A stretch of DNA of 64,000 nucleotides from Verrucomicrobiia bacterium. Lineage in GTDB: Bacteria; Verrucomicrobiota; Verrucomicrobiia; Limisphaerales; UBA1100. The translations under genes were made by a program, and so were the position numbers. This document shows, piece after piece, positions 8,966 to 16,986 of this stretch; position 1 is the stretch's first letter, and the number at the start of each line of letters is the position of its first letter. The notes under the pieces were generated by a model. The model was not told the origin of the DNA. It did no database searches and was given only the letters and a program-made list of their open reading frames with translations. The DNA lies in the NCBI GenBank assembly GCA_014239365.1, contig JAAZZB010000006.1, positions 93,040 to 157,039 on the forward strand, written 5' to 3'.

Positions 8966-9316
8966 ATGGCAATTGAACGGCCCATTCCAGTTTGGTTTTT
9001 CCAGACAGCAAAAGGGAATGAGCCGGTTCGGGAATGGTTGCGAGGATTACCCAAGGCCGATCGCCGACGAATTGGCGAGGATTTGAAAACCGCCCAATTC
9101 GGCTGGCCATTGGGGATGCCGTTGGTGCGCAAGTTGGAATCAGATTTATGGGAAGTGCGCACGCGATTGACCGGTCGCATCGCGCGGGTGCTGCTCACCG
9201 CAAGCGATCACGGCTTGGTGCTGTTGCACGGGTTTATCAAAAAAACTAAAAAAACGCCGGCGGCTGACCTCGCTCTGGCCCGCCGCCGACTACGACAACT
9301 TGATTATGAAAAATAA
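8966..9316 (+). CDS. higB: HigB/RelE-superfamily toxin (phage Gp49-like)
   Basis: A 116-residue protein with the signature of the phage-derived Gp49-like/HigB family: IPVWFFQTAKGNEPVREWL, a helix LPKADRRRIGEDLKTAQFG, the core strand LWEVRTRLTGRIARVLLT, and HGFIKKTKKTPA near the C-terminus. Family members are ribosome-dependent or free mRNA endonucleases. ATG 8966 was chosen over the in-frame 8948 start because the latter lies inside the operator. The toxin gene precedes and overlaps the antitoxin gene by 11 bp, the toxin-first order typical of higBA. Confidence 0.85.
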   Translation: MAIERPIPVWFFQTAKGNEPVREWLRGLPKADRRRIGEDLKTAQFGWPLGMPLVRKLESDLWEVRTRLTGRIARVLLTASDHGLVLLHGFIKKTKKTPAADLALARRRLRQLDYEK

Positions 9317-9620
9317 TAATAAACATATCGGAAGCAACTTGGACGATTTTCTGGCTGAAGACGGCACCTTGGCTCAGGCGGAAAGCGTGGCCATCAAGCG
9401 AGTGATCGCACATCAACTCGCCAGATTGATGGAGCGGCAACAACTTACAAAGACCGCGATGGCCCGCCGCATGCACACCAGTCGCGCGGCGGTGGATCGC
9501 CTGATGGATCCCGCCAATGCATCCGTCACGCTGTCCACTCTCAGCCGCGCCGCCAATGCGTTGGGCACAAATCTACAAGTGAAACTTTCCCGACCGCGGG
9601 CAGCGGCCAAGGTGGCCTAA
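9306..9620 (+). CDS. higA: HigA-type XRE-family antitoxin
   Basis: A 104-residue protein from ATG 9306 with a C-terminal helix-turn-helix of the XRE/Cro type (LTKTAMARRMHTSRAAVDRL, then VTLSTLSRAANALG). The N-terminal half should wrap the toxin. It overlaps the end of higB, so the two are translationally coupled. It probably represses through the palindrome at 8941-8956 together with the toxin. Its stop overlaps that of the convergent dtd gene by 2 bp. Confidence 0.85.
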   Translation: MKNNNKHIGSNLDDFLAEDGTLAQAESVAIKRVIAHQLARLMERQQLTKTAMARRMHTSRAAVDRLMDPANASVTLSTLSRAANALGTNLQVKLSRPRAAAKVA

Positions 9621-10063
9621 TCTTTCCGGCTGTCCATCACGAAGGTGACGGGGCCGTCGTTGATGAGGCTCACGTCCATCATCGCGCCGAACTCGCCGGT
9701 TTGCACGGGCACTTCAAGTGCGCGGAGTTGTTCGCAAAAATATTCGTACAAGCGCTTGCCTTCCGCGGGTTCTGCCGCAGTGGTGAAGCTGGGCCGACGG
9801 CCTTTGCGCCAGTCGCCCGCCAGCGTGAATTGGCTGATCACCAAGGCGGCGCCGTTCACGTCGCGGATGGAATGGTTCATCTTACCATCGGCGTCATTGA
9901 AAATCCGAAAACCCGCGATGCGATCGGCCAAAAAATCCGCGTCCGACTCCGCATCGCCCTTGGCCACACCGAGGAGGATGACCAAGCCCGTGCCGATCTC
10001 GCCTGTGACGCGATCGCCCACGGTGACTTTAGCGGCGGTGGTGCGTTGGAGAACGGCGATCAT
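9617..10063 (-). CDS. dtd: D-aminoacyl-tRNA deacylase
   Basis: A 148-residue protein matching the full length of Dtd. It begins MIAVLQRTTAAKVTV and contains the two conserved active-site motifs SQFTL and GPVTF, plus the RPSFTTAAEP region. Dtd hydrolyses D-amino acids and glycine mischarged on tRNA, a cytoplasmic proofreading step. ATG 10063 gives the canonical N-terminus; the reading frame continues upstream only through the palindromic repeat. The gene is convergent with higA and separated from the next minus-strand gene by repeat family E. Confidence 0.95.
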   Translation of the reverse strand: MIAVLQRTTAAKVTVGDRVTGEIGTGLVILLGVAKGDAESDADFLADRIAGFRIFNDADGKMNHSIRDVNGAALVISQFTLAGDWRKGRRPSFTTAAEPAEGKRLYEYFCEQLRALEVPVQTGEFGAMMDVSLINDGPVTFVMDSRKD

Positions 10064-10070
10064 CGGTGAA

Positions 10071-10196
10071 GGCCCAATGACCAATGACCAAATCCCAATG
10101 AAATCCCAAACCCCAAGACCCAATTCAAACCGAACGCCCATTGAAAATTGGAGCTTGGGATTTCCTTGGTCATTGGGCCTTGGGAATTGGTCATTT
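10071..10196. repeat. Palindromic repeat, family E (CCAATGACC type)
   Basis: A long imperfect inverted repeat. The left arm contains GGCCCAATGACCAATGACC and CCCAATGAAATCCC; the right arm contains GGGATTTCCTTGGTCATTGG and GGAATTGGTCATT. It fills the gap between dtd and the exported TIM-barrel gene, whose last codons it overlaps. The size and structure suggest a MITE- or REP-like element. Confidence 0.65.
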
Positions 10197-11093
10197 ACCC
10201 CCCTTCCACCCCAGCCAACTCTTAAGCGTAACAATATCTTTCCGGATCGCTGCCACGTGTTGCGGAATCAGCTTGGGATCGCGGTGGTTCAAATATTCTT
10301 CGTGCAAATTGATGGGGCCGGTGAAACCGCTGGCAATGAGTTGGCGCGGGTATTTTTTGTCCACGATGCCTTCGGCGAGCGAGCAGTTTTTGCGGTTGTT
10401 ATTTTCCCAACGGAAACTTTTTACGTACAACGCGCCGATGCGCGGACGCAGCAGATTCGCATTCAATGGCCACGCGCGCATCCCTTCGGCTTTGGCGTGG
10501 CTGAGATCGAACCCCACCGAAACGTGCGCGGGATCGTGCGCTTTGAAAAGGTCGTGCAAATCCCACAAAGGCGCACCGACGTAGTTGCTGCCGGAATGGT
10601 TTTGGTAAATCGCTTGGATTCCCAATTCTTTATTGAGCGCCACGAGGTTTTTTAGAATGGGCCGGAACTCGTCGAGTTGTTTTACAACAGATCGTTTGAG
10701 ATCATATTTGTAATAACCCATTCGATAACGCTTCACGCCGAGCTTTGCAGCCACGCGAAGTTGCTGCACGTTGAGTTTGTCATCGGCGTTGTTAATGCCC
10801 GAGGCCATGATGGTGAGCTCGAGCTTTCGCTTGCGAAGGGCCTCCACCATTTTGGGTAATTCATCGGGCACTTGCTCGGGCGTGATGTGGCCGCCGGGGC
10901 GGATGGTGCCCTCAATGCCATCAAAGCCCAGCTCGGCAATGAGGTCGGCCAAGTCATCATAGCTCAATGATTGGAAAGGCTTGGTGAACACACAAAATGG
11001 ATTGCGCCGTTTGACTCCCAGCGTTTCGGCGGCGAGCAATGGCGCGGCCACGGCGGCGCTTGTAGTGGTTGCGAGAAATTGTCGGCGTTGCAT
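10191..11093 (-). CDS. Tat-exported sugar phosphate isomerase/epimerase-like TIM-barrel protein
   Basis: A 300-residue protein. ATG 11093 begins a twin-arginine signal (MQRRQFLATTTSAAVAAPLL). The mature part has the xylose-isomerase-like/AP endonuclease family 2 TIM-barrel pattern: ELGFDGIEGTIRPGG, a central region AIYQNHSGSNYVG, VGFDLSHAKAEG with possible metal ligands, and GPINLHEEYL near the end. Exported members are widespread in PVC bacteria; the substrate is unknown, probably a sugar or inositol derivative. It is divergent from the membrane protein at 11182. Confidence 0.75.
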   Translation of the reverse strand: MQRRQFLATTTSAAVAAPLLAAETLGVKRRNPFCVFTKPFQSLSYDDLADLIAELGFDGIEGTIRPGGHITPEQVPDELPKMVEALRKRKLELTIMASGINNADDKLNVQQLRVAAKLGVKRYRMGYYKYDLKRSVVKQLDEFRPILKNLVALNKELGIQAIYQNHSGSNYVGAPLWDLHDLFKAHDPAHVSVGFDLSHAKAEGMRAWPLNANLLRPRIGALYVKSFRWENNNRKNCSLAEGIVDKKYPRQLIASGFTGPINLHEEYLNHRDPKLIPQHVAAIRKDIVTLKSWLGWKGGK

Positions 11094-11181
11094 AGGCCGA
11101 CTGTGCCGCGCGCGCGCGCGGGCGTCCATCATTTAACCTTCCGCCCGACGCATCGCCTCCGTAGGATGCCGCCGCTTTCCG

Positions 11182-12501
11182 ATGGATTCCTCCAAGGCAC
11201 TTGATCAACAAACCATCTTCCGCACGTGGCTTCCGCTCGCGGCGAGTTGGCTATTGATGGGCGCGGAGCTGCCGCTGCTCAGCGCGGTGGTGGCGCGCCT
11301 TGCCGATCCGGATATTCATTTGGCAGCGTACAGCGGCATTGTGTTTCCGCTGGCGCTGGTGATTGAGTCGCCGATTATTATGCTGCTCACCGCGTCCACC
11401 GCGCTGAGCCGCAGCATGCGCGCGTACAAAAAAATGTGGCGGATGATGACGTGGATGAGCGTAGTGCTGACAGTGCTGCACGTGGCGATCGCGTTCACGC
11501 CATTGTACGATTTCATCGCGCTGAAAATTCTCAATGCCCCGGTAGACATCATCGAGCCCGGCCGCATTGGGTTGCAAATCATGACGCCGTGGACGTGGGC
11601 CATCGCGCATCGGCGATTTAATCAGGGCGTGCTCATTCGCTTTGGTCAATCCGGCGCAGTCGGCTGGGGCACGGCGATGCGATTGGTGGCGGATGTGATT
11701 GTCCTCGCCATTGGTTTTGCGTTGTACGATGTCGCCGGCATCGTGGTGGCTACGGCGGCGGTGGCGGCGGGTGTGCTGGCGGAGGCGGCGTATATTCGCT
11801 GGAAAGTGCAGGCGGTGATCACCGGCCCATTGCGCGAAGCAAGCAACGGGAAAGGCCCGGCCATCACGCAACGCGAAGTGATTTTGTTTTATTTGCCGAT
11901 TGCCTTCGCGCCCACGATTGGGTTGCTCGGCCAGCCGATGCTCACCGGTGCGATGGGTCGGATGGATGTGCCATTGCTCACGCTGGCAGTGTGGCCCACG
12001 GTGAACAGCCTCATCTTTATGCTACGCGCCGCGGGCATCGCGTACACGGAAGTGGTGGTGGCGCTGCTCGATCGCCCCGGCGGCTTACGCCAGTTGCGGC
12101 GGTTCACCGTGTGGCTGAGCCTCGGGCTGAGTGTGCCGTTGCTGGTTTTGTGCACGACGCCGTTGATTGATATTTGGTTCGACCGCTTCATCGGACTGCG
12201 GCCGGAACTGGCCGCGCTGGGCAAATCGGCATTGTGGTTTGCGGTGTTGATGCCGCCGGTTACTGCGTGGGGATGTTATTTTGAGGGCTTACTCATCCAC
12301 CACAAACGCAGCGCGCCGGTGACTGAAGCGGTGGTGTTTTTTATTGTCACGCTGTTTGGCTTTCTGTTTTTTGCCGTGCAAACCCAAAGCATGCCGGGCC
12401 TGAACGCGGCCGTGTGCGCGATGACGCTCGGCGGCGTGGTGCAAATGCTATGGCTCTGGCGACGCAGCCACGGCATCGCCCTCGAATATTTGGAGAAATA
12501 A
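11182..12501 (+). CDS. Polytopic membrane protein, MOP-flippase/ANKH-like
   Basis: A 439-residue integral membrane protein with about 12 hydrophobic segments. The opening (WLPLAASWLLMGAELPLLSA, then YSGIVFPLALVIESPIIMLL) and a second related half (FYLPIAFAPTIGLLGQPML) suggest the two-bundle architecture of the multidrug/oligosaccharidyl-lipid/polysaccharide (MOP) superfamily. The text is closest to what I remember of ANKH-like (progressive ankylosis) bacterial homologues, but this is recognition by eye. A transport role is likely; the substrate cannot be inferred. ATG 11182 is preceded by a purine-rich stretch. It is divergent from the exported TIM-barrel gene. Confidence 0.6.
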   Translation: MDSSKALDQQTIFRTWLPLAASWLLMGAELPLLSAVVARLADPDIHLAAYSGIVFPLALVIESPIIMLLTASTALSRSMRAYKKMWRMMTWMSVVLTVLHVAIAFTPLYDFIALKILNAPVDIIEPGRIGLQIMTPWTWAIAHRRFNQGVLIRFGQSGAVGWGTAMRLVADVIVLAIGFALYDVAGIVVATAAVAAGVLAEAAYIRWKVQAVITGPLREASNGKGPAITQREVILFYLPIAFAPTIGLLGQPMLTGAMGRMDVPLLTLAVWPTVNSLIFMLRAAGIAYTEVVVALLDRPGGLRQLRRFTVWLSLGLSVPLLVLCTTPLIDIWFDRFIGLRPELAALGKSALWFAVLMPPVTAWGCYFEGLLIHHKRSAPVTEAVVFFIVTLFGFLFFAVQTQSMPGLNAAVCAMTLGGVVQMLWLWRRSHGIALEYLEK

Positions 12502-12596
12502 TCGCTAAGGTTTTCGCTTGGCCCGTCATTTCTTCCCGACGACTGAGATCAGTATTTTTTTGGGAAAAAAACGCCAAGGTCGTGTAGGTTGTTGCA

Positions 12597-13148
12597 ATGA
12601 ACGAGCCGAACGCCGGAGAACAACATCGGATTCACGTGCAACAATTGTTCGTGAAACATCAGGGCGTGCTCAAGGGGTACGTGCTAGGGTTGGTGCCGGA
12701 ATTTGCTTCGGCGGAGGATGTGCTGCAGGAAGTTTTTTTGACGGTGACGGCCAAGGCGGATCAGTTTGAAGAAGGCAGCAACTTCGTCGCGTGGGCGCGC
12801 AGCATTGCGCGGTTTAAGGTGATGGAACACTGGCGCGCGCGACGGGGCGAACCGCAGGCGCTCAGCAACGAAGTGCTCGAATCGCTGGCGGCTTCCGCGC
12901 CGGATGAGGTGCCGGAAGAACAAAGTGAACGCGAGCGGGCGCTCAAAGGCTGCCTCGCACAACTCTCGCCCACGGTGCGCGAGTTGGTGGAGCTAAGATA
13001 CGCGCAGGAACATAAGCCCGCCGAGATTGCGCGCATCAAAAACTGGACGCCCGAGGCGGTGTACGTCGCCCTCTCCCGCGCGCGCGCGGCATTGCGGGTG
13101 TGTTTGCAAAAACAGTTGGCGCTATCCGGCAAGGGGGAAGGGATTTGA
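12597..13148 (+). CDS. ECF-type RNA polymerase sigma factor (planctomycete/verrucomicrobial subfamily)
   Basis: A 183-residue protein. Region 2 is at about 12-75 (FASAEDVLQEVFLTVTAKA, then FVAWARSIARFKVMEHWRAR) and region 4 at about 115-165 (LAQLSPTVRELVELRYAQ, KPAEIARIKNWTPEAVYVAL). It redirects RNA polymerase to alternative promoters. It lies 177 bp upstream of the FecR-like gene in the same orientation, the standard arrangement for this PVC subfamily, where the downstream membrane protein is presumed to be an anti-sigma or sensor. No separate zinc-finger anti-sigma gene is present. Confidence 0.85.
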   Translation: MNEPNAGEQHRIHVQQLFVKHQGVLKGYVLGLVPEFASAEDVLQEVFLTVTAKADQFEEGSNFVAWARSIARFKVMEHWRARRGEPQALSNEVLESLAASAPDEVPEEQSERERALKGCLAQLSPTVRELVELRYAQEHKPAEIARIKNWTPEAVYVALSRARAALRVCLQKQLALSGKGEGI

Positions 13149-13325
13149 TTTGATCGCGGCTAAAATTTTTGGCGAAGGGAATGGTTTTCCCGCGCCACAA
13201 CAAATGTCCCTTGGGACTGGTTGGGTACAGACAGCACGGCGGTTTCCTGCCGCGTTTGGATCGGGGCTCCGCCCGGTGCAGCGCGGTGGGAGCCGTTCGT
13301 GCAACCCATTAAATCTGGAGACTGA

Positions 13326-14765
13326 ATGATGGAAGATAAACGACTCGCCCGTCTATTGGACGGGCACTTTGACGGCACACTAAAATCCGCCGACCGGCTG
13401 GAACTCGAAACGCTGCTGCGCGAAAGCGAGCAAGCCCGCGCCGAGTACTGGGCGCACGCCCAATTGCACAGCGATCTGCACGGCGCGCTGCGTCTGCCCG
13501 CTGCTGCGCCGGAGCCGCGCCCCACGCCAATGCAGCGTTGGCGGCATCTTATGCCCCGCCCCGCCCGTCGCATTCTTGCCCACGCCGCCGTGGTGGCCGC
13601 GTGCCTCGCCTTCGTTTGGTGGGCCCGCCAGCCGACTGCACCAGCACAATCGGAGCCGGTTTATGTCGCCGTCATCGGCCATCTCAATTCAGTTAAGAGC
13701 CTGCAAAATTTCCAACCCGGCCAAGCCATTGCCACCGGTGAACTGGAAATAAAAAATGGCCTGTTGGAATTGAAATTTTTCAACGCCGCCACCGTCACGC
13801 TGCAAGGCCCCGCGCGACTGGAGCTGCGCTCAATGGATCGGCTGGTGCTGCACCACGGTCGCCTCGCCGCGCGTGTGCCGGAAACGGCAATCGGGTTCAC
13901 TGTCGAAACACCCGCCGGCAAAATCATCGACCTCGGCACCGAGTTTGGCGTCCACGTCCGCGACGATGGCACGATGGAAACGCACGTGTTCGAAGGCGAA
14001 GTGGATGTGGCCTTGCCGCGTCAGTCCACGCACCGACTCACCGCCGGCACCGCACTCAATGTTTCCACCGAAGGCACCGCGCAGGAAGCCCCCGCCAATC
14101 CCGCGCAATTCCCGCGCTCCGTAACGCAATTGGATCAACTCCTGCTCAATCCCGGTTTCGAGCCGGGCACGCCTGTTTATAGTTATGGCATCCCGCACGC
14201 GCCCGGCCGATGGAGCGGCGATCTCGCCGTCATCACCGGCCCCGAGATGGGCATCCAACCCAAGACCGGCAAAGGAATGCTGCGCTTCGATCGCTCCATC
14301 CATTTGCTCACCGAAGAGGACACCGAAGAATCCCACGCCGCCAGCGAGCAATGGCAAATCATTGACCTCCGCCCCCTCAAAGCCAACGCGCCGCGCGCCG
14401 CCTTCACCGCCACCGCCCGCGCATACTTCAATCGCATCGACGCCGGAGCCTCCACCGACACCCGTTTTGAAATCGGCCTCTACGCCTACGCCGGCACCCC
14501 CACCGATGCCCATGCGCATTGGAAAAATCACAGCCGCCGCCTTGCCGGCCATTTCAGCGGCATCAACACCGATGCCAACCCCGCCACCTGGCAGCCCGCC
14601 GAAGCGCGCCTCACCATCCCCGCCGAAGCCGATTTCATTCTACTGCGCCTCTACGCCGTGGAAGATATCGCCGATGAACACCCCCAACAAACCGAATTCG
14701 CCGGCCACTACGCCGACGCCGTCCAACTCACCCTCCAACGCGCCCCCCTCCCCGCCACGCGCTAA
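13326..14765 (+). CDS. FecR-like membrane protein with C-terminal jelly-roll-like region
   Basis: A 479-residue protein. A cytoplasmic N-terminus (LARLLDGHFDGTL, ELETLLRESEQARAEY) is followed by one transmembrane segment (ILAHAAVVAACLAFVWWA). A periplasmic FecR domain contains VTLQGPARLELRS, HHGRLAARVPETAIGFTV and the diagnostic IIDLGTEFGVHV. The C-terminal 220 residues (LLLNPGFEPGTP onward) look like a beta-sandwich carbohydrate-binding or PEP-CTERM-type domain. It pairs with the sigma factor upstream and probably links an envelope signal to it. Two in-frame ATGs at 13326 and 13329 are both possible. Confidence 0.8.
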   Translation: MMEDKRLARLLDGHFDGTLKSADRLELETLLRESEQARAEYWAHAQLHSDLHGALRLPAAAPEPRPTPMQRWRHLMPRPARRILAHAAVVAACLAFVWWARQPTAPAQSEPVYVAVIGHLNSVKSLQNFQPGQAIATGELEIKNGLLELKFFNAATVTLQGPARLELRSMDRLVLHHGRLAARVPETAIGFTVETPAGKIIDLGTEFGVHVRDDGTMETHVFEGEVDVALPRQSTHRLTAGTALNVSTEGTAQEAPANPAQFPRSVTQLDQLLLNPGFEPGTPVYSYGIPHAPGRWSGDLAVITGPEMGIQPKTGKGMLRFDRSIHLLTEEDTEESHAASEQWQIIDLRPLKANAPRAAFTATARAYFNRIDAGASTDTRFEIGLYAYAGTPTDAHAHWKNHSRRLAGHFSGINTDANPATWQPAEARLTIPAEADFILLRLYAVEDIADEHPQQTEFAGHYADAVQLTLQRAPLPATR

Positions 14766-14791
14766 ATGGAAAAGTAAAATCAGCAATCATT

Positions 14792-14818
14792 GTAGCGGCG
14801 CTCAATGACCGCCGCTAC
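14792..14818. terminator. Hairpin between convergent FecR-like and dinB genes
   Basis: Perfect 9-bp arms GTAGCGGCG/CGCCGCTAC surround a 9-nt loop. It lies just after the FecR-like stop and overlaps the last codons of the Y-family polymerase gene. The location between convergent genes suggests a bidirectional terminator, although no clear T-run follows; it may instead be another repeat copy. Confidence 0.45.
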
Positions 14819-16139
14819 GGTCCACGCCCTCGCGATGGTGCTTGCTCAGCCGCTCGAGTTTTTCACCCCATAACTTCTGCGCCATCTCGCGGGCGGGGAC
14901 GAACGGGCATTTGGGCTTCGGATTTGCGTGTGTGACATCCTGATGACGCAGCGCGTATTGCGCGCCGGTGAGCACAGCGTCGCTGCCCCATTGGCTTTCG
15001 AGGTGCTGCATCGCGGCATCCAACGCACCCCAGCGTTCGGCATCGGTGGTGCCCCACAGCGTCGGCTGCGTGTCCAGTGGTTTGAGGTTGCAAAAACAAA
15101 TCCGAATCTGCCGCACGGGCTGCACGTGGCCGGCCATCGTTTCATCAAACAATTCCTCGAGCACGGTGTTGATCGTGGAATTCAGAAACTGCGGATGATC
15201 AAAGCGATGCCCCGCGCCGCTTTCCGAAAAATCCGTGAAGCGAATGGCCAAACTCATCTCGCGCGCCTGCAACCCTTCGCGCCGCAGTTGGCCGATCAGC
15301 CGCGTGCTTTCGCTGAGCGCGAAGATCAGCGCCGCCTCATAATCCGGCTCGTCGAAGGGCAGCGTGGTGCTGCTGGAAATCGTCGTGCGCGCTTTCACCT
15401 CCAACAACAGCGGCTCGTTCCAATGCCCGTTGGCGAAGAGCCAAAGTTGCTGGCCCCAAATGCCGAACTTTTGTTTCAGCATCGTCGAGGGCAACCGCGC
15501 CACATCGCCAAACGTCCGCGCGCCCAGCACCGCCAGCGAACGCTCGCGCCGCTTGCCCACGCCCGCCAATTCGCTGACGTGTCGTTCGGCCAAAAATTCT
15601 TTTTCGCAATCCGGCGGCACCTCCACAAACCCCGGCTTCGCCGCGCTCGTCGCCAGCTTTGCCATCCACGTGCTGCGCCCGAGGCCCGCGGACACCGGCA
15701 GCCGCAGCTCATCCTGAATCCGCGCGCGCAAGCCATTCACATAATCCGCCGCCGTCGCCACGGTGGTCTCGCGCCAGACGTGCGTGCCCATCGCCGTCAA
15801 ATCCAGAAACCCCTCGTCGATGGACATCGGCACCAACGTCGGCGAGTAATCCTCCATGATCTGAAACATCGCCTTCGAAAGCCGCCGATACTCATCATAC
15901 TGCGGCCGCGCCAGCACCCCGTGCGGACACACCCGCTTTGCCTCAAAACACGCCATCCCCGTGTGAATCCCAAACCGCTTCGCCTGACGATTGGCGGCAA
16001 TCACAATCCCATCCCCACGCCGCCCGCCGCCCACCCACACCGGCCGCCCCGACAACGAGGCATCCAGCGCCACCTCGCAACTAGCAAAAAAGGTGTCGCC
16101 ATCCACATGCAAAATTCGACTGGGCTGCCGGGTAATCAT
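14802..16139 (-). CDS. dinB: Y-family DNA polymerase (Pol IV/DinB-like)
   Basis: A 445-residue protein from ATG 16139, giving the canonical start ITRQPSRILHVDGDTFFASC with the first catalytic Asp. The second active-site motif SIDEGFLDLT supplies the Asp-Glu pair. A helix-hairpin-helix region (VSELAGVGKRRERSLAVLG) and a little-finger domain (ISSSTTLPFDEPDYEAALIF) follow. The enzyme performs translesion synthesis opposite damaged bases. The C-terminal extension (residues about 360-445, with RHQDVTHANPKPKCPF) is longer than in typical E. coli Pol IV and may hold a clamp- or partner-binding motif. No lexA or dnaE2 neighbour was seen. Confidence 0.88.
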   Translation of the reverse strand: MITRQPSRILHVDGDTFFASCEVALDASLSGRPVWVGGGRRGDGIVIAANRQAKRFGIHTGMACFEAKRVCPHGVLARPQYDEYRRLSKAMFQIMEDYSPTLVPMSIDEGFLDLTAMGTHVWRETTVATAADYVNGLRARIQDELRLPVSAGLGRSTWMAKLATSAAKPGFVEVPPDCEKEFLAERHVSELAGVGKRRERSLAVLGARTFGDVARLPSTMLKQKFGIWGQQLWLFANGHWNEPLLLEVKARTTISSSTTLPFDEPDYEAALIFALSESTRLIGQLRREGLQAREMSLAIRFTDFSESGAGHRFDHPQFLNSTINTVLEELFDETMAGHVQPVRQIRICFCNLKPLDTQPTLWGTTDAERWGALDAAMQHLESQWGSDAVLTGAQYALRHQDVTHANPKPKCPFVPAREMAQKLWGEKLERLSKHHREGVDRSGGH

Positions 16140-16517
16140 CGGAATTCCTCTCCACTCTCCGCGCAAAATCACGCGCTGTCAATGTGAGGGAAAAGGTGGG
16201 ACAAAGAAGGTCTGAGAGCGCAATTTATCCCACTCGCCGCACTTCAAAATGCCGATGCTTGCGCTTGGCTTTGGTGACTTCGAAGGCGAGGCTGGCGTCG
16301 AACAAGGCCGCGATGCGGGCGGCAGGCAACGCACGCGGAACGGTCTTTCTTTTTCATCACGCCGCAGAGTATCGGAGGCAAATAGACTTATCGTTCTTTT
16401 GCTCCTCACACCGCTCGCAATCCACAGTTACCTTACCAACTAAAACAAGATTTACCGTTGGAAATTCCTCTGTTTTACCCTTGTCCAAAATGGCTTGCGG
16501 CGGCATAAATTTCAGCC
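16140..16517. other. 378-bp gap with a possible decayed coding remnant
   Basis: No complete gene was recognised. On the minus strand a short frame ending at 16225 reads ARIAALFDASLAFEVTKAKR and then KHRHFEVRRVG before its stop. It looks protein-like but is cut off after about 40 residues by upstream stop codons. It could be a pseudogene tail or chance coding. The right-hand part should contain the promoter of the DsbD-alpha-like gene. Confidence 0.3.
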
Positions 16518-16970
16518 GTGAAACCATTTCGACTTACTTGGATTTTGATGGCGGCGGTAATTTGCAACGCAACGGCGGACGACATTCGTGGCGAGGTGGA
16601 GTTCAGCATCAACGCGAGGGCAAAGACGACCAAAGCGGGGACGCCCTTTGCATTAGAGCTGGAATACAACATCGCCCCCGGCTGGCACATCGGTCCGCAA
16701 ACATCGAAAGTCACCATCCCCACTGAGCTGGAGTGGACGCTGCCCGAGGGGGTGAAGCTGGTGAAAGTGGAATGGCCGGAGCTGAATTATTTTGGCAACC
16801 CGCCCGGCTTTCAAGGCAAAGTGATTCTCCACGCCAAACTGCAAGCGGCGAAGGACTTAAAGCCCGGCGCGAAATTAACCATCGGCGTCCGTTCATCGTG
16901 GCAAGTGTGCAAAGGCATTTGTAAACTGGGCGAGGCGACGAAGTTGGTGAAGGTGACGGTTGCAAAATAA
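16518..16970 (+). CDS. Exported DsbD N-terminal (DsbD-alpha)-like redox protein
   Basis: A 150-residue protein with GTG start 16518 and a signal peptide (MKPFRLTWILMAAVICNATA). The mature part is an Ig-like fold of the DsbD alpha-domain type: LELEYNIAPGWHIGPQTSKV, ELEWTLPEGVKLVKVEW and the C-terminal motif WQVCKGICKLGEA with the CxxxC pair near the position used for disulfide exchange in DsbD-alpha. Full DsbD carries electrons from cytoplasmic thioredoxin to the periplasm, but here the membrane and thioredoxin-like domains are missing. It is 16 bp upstream of the FG-GAP gene with the in-frame UGA, so the two are probably co-transcribed, and a thiol or selenol redox partnership is a reasonable inference. 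Confidence 0.75.
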   Translation: MKPFRLTWILMAAVICNATADDIRGEVEFSINARAKTTKAGTPFALELEYNIAPGWHIGPQTSKVTIPTELEWTLPEGVKLVKVEWPELNYFGNPPGFQGKVILHAKLQAAKDLKPGAKLTIGVRSSWQVCKGICKLGEATKLVKVTVAK

Positions 16971-16986
16971 AACACATCAAAAATTT

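Noticed and set aside
10071..10196. Extended N-terminus for dtd running through 10234
   Set aside because: The extra residues are a translation of repeat family E, and the canonical Dtd N-terminus begins at 10063.
14928..16187. A 419-residue plus-strand open frame opposite dinB
   Set aside because: It is rich in Arg/His/Pro/Gln as expected for an antisense shadow; the minus strand clearly encodes the Y-family polymerase.
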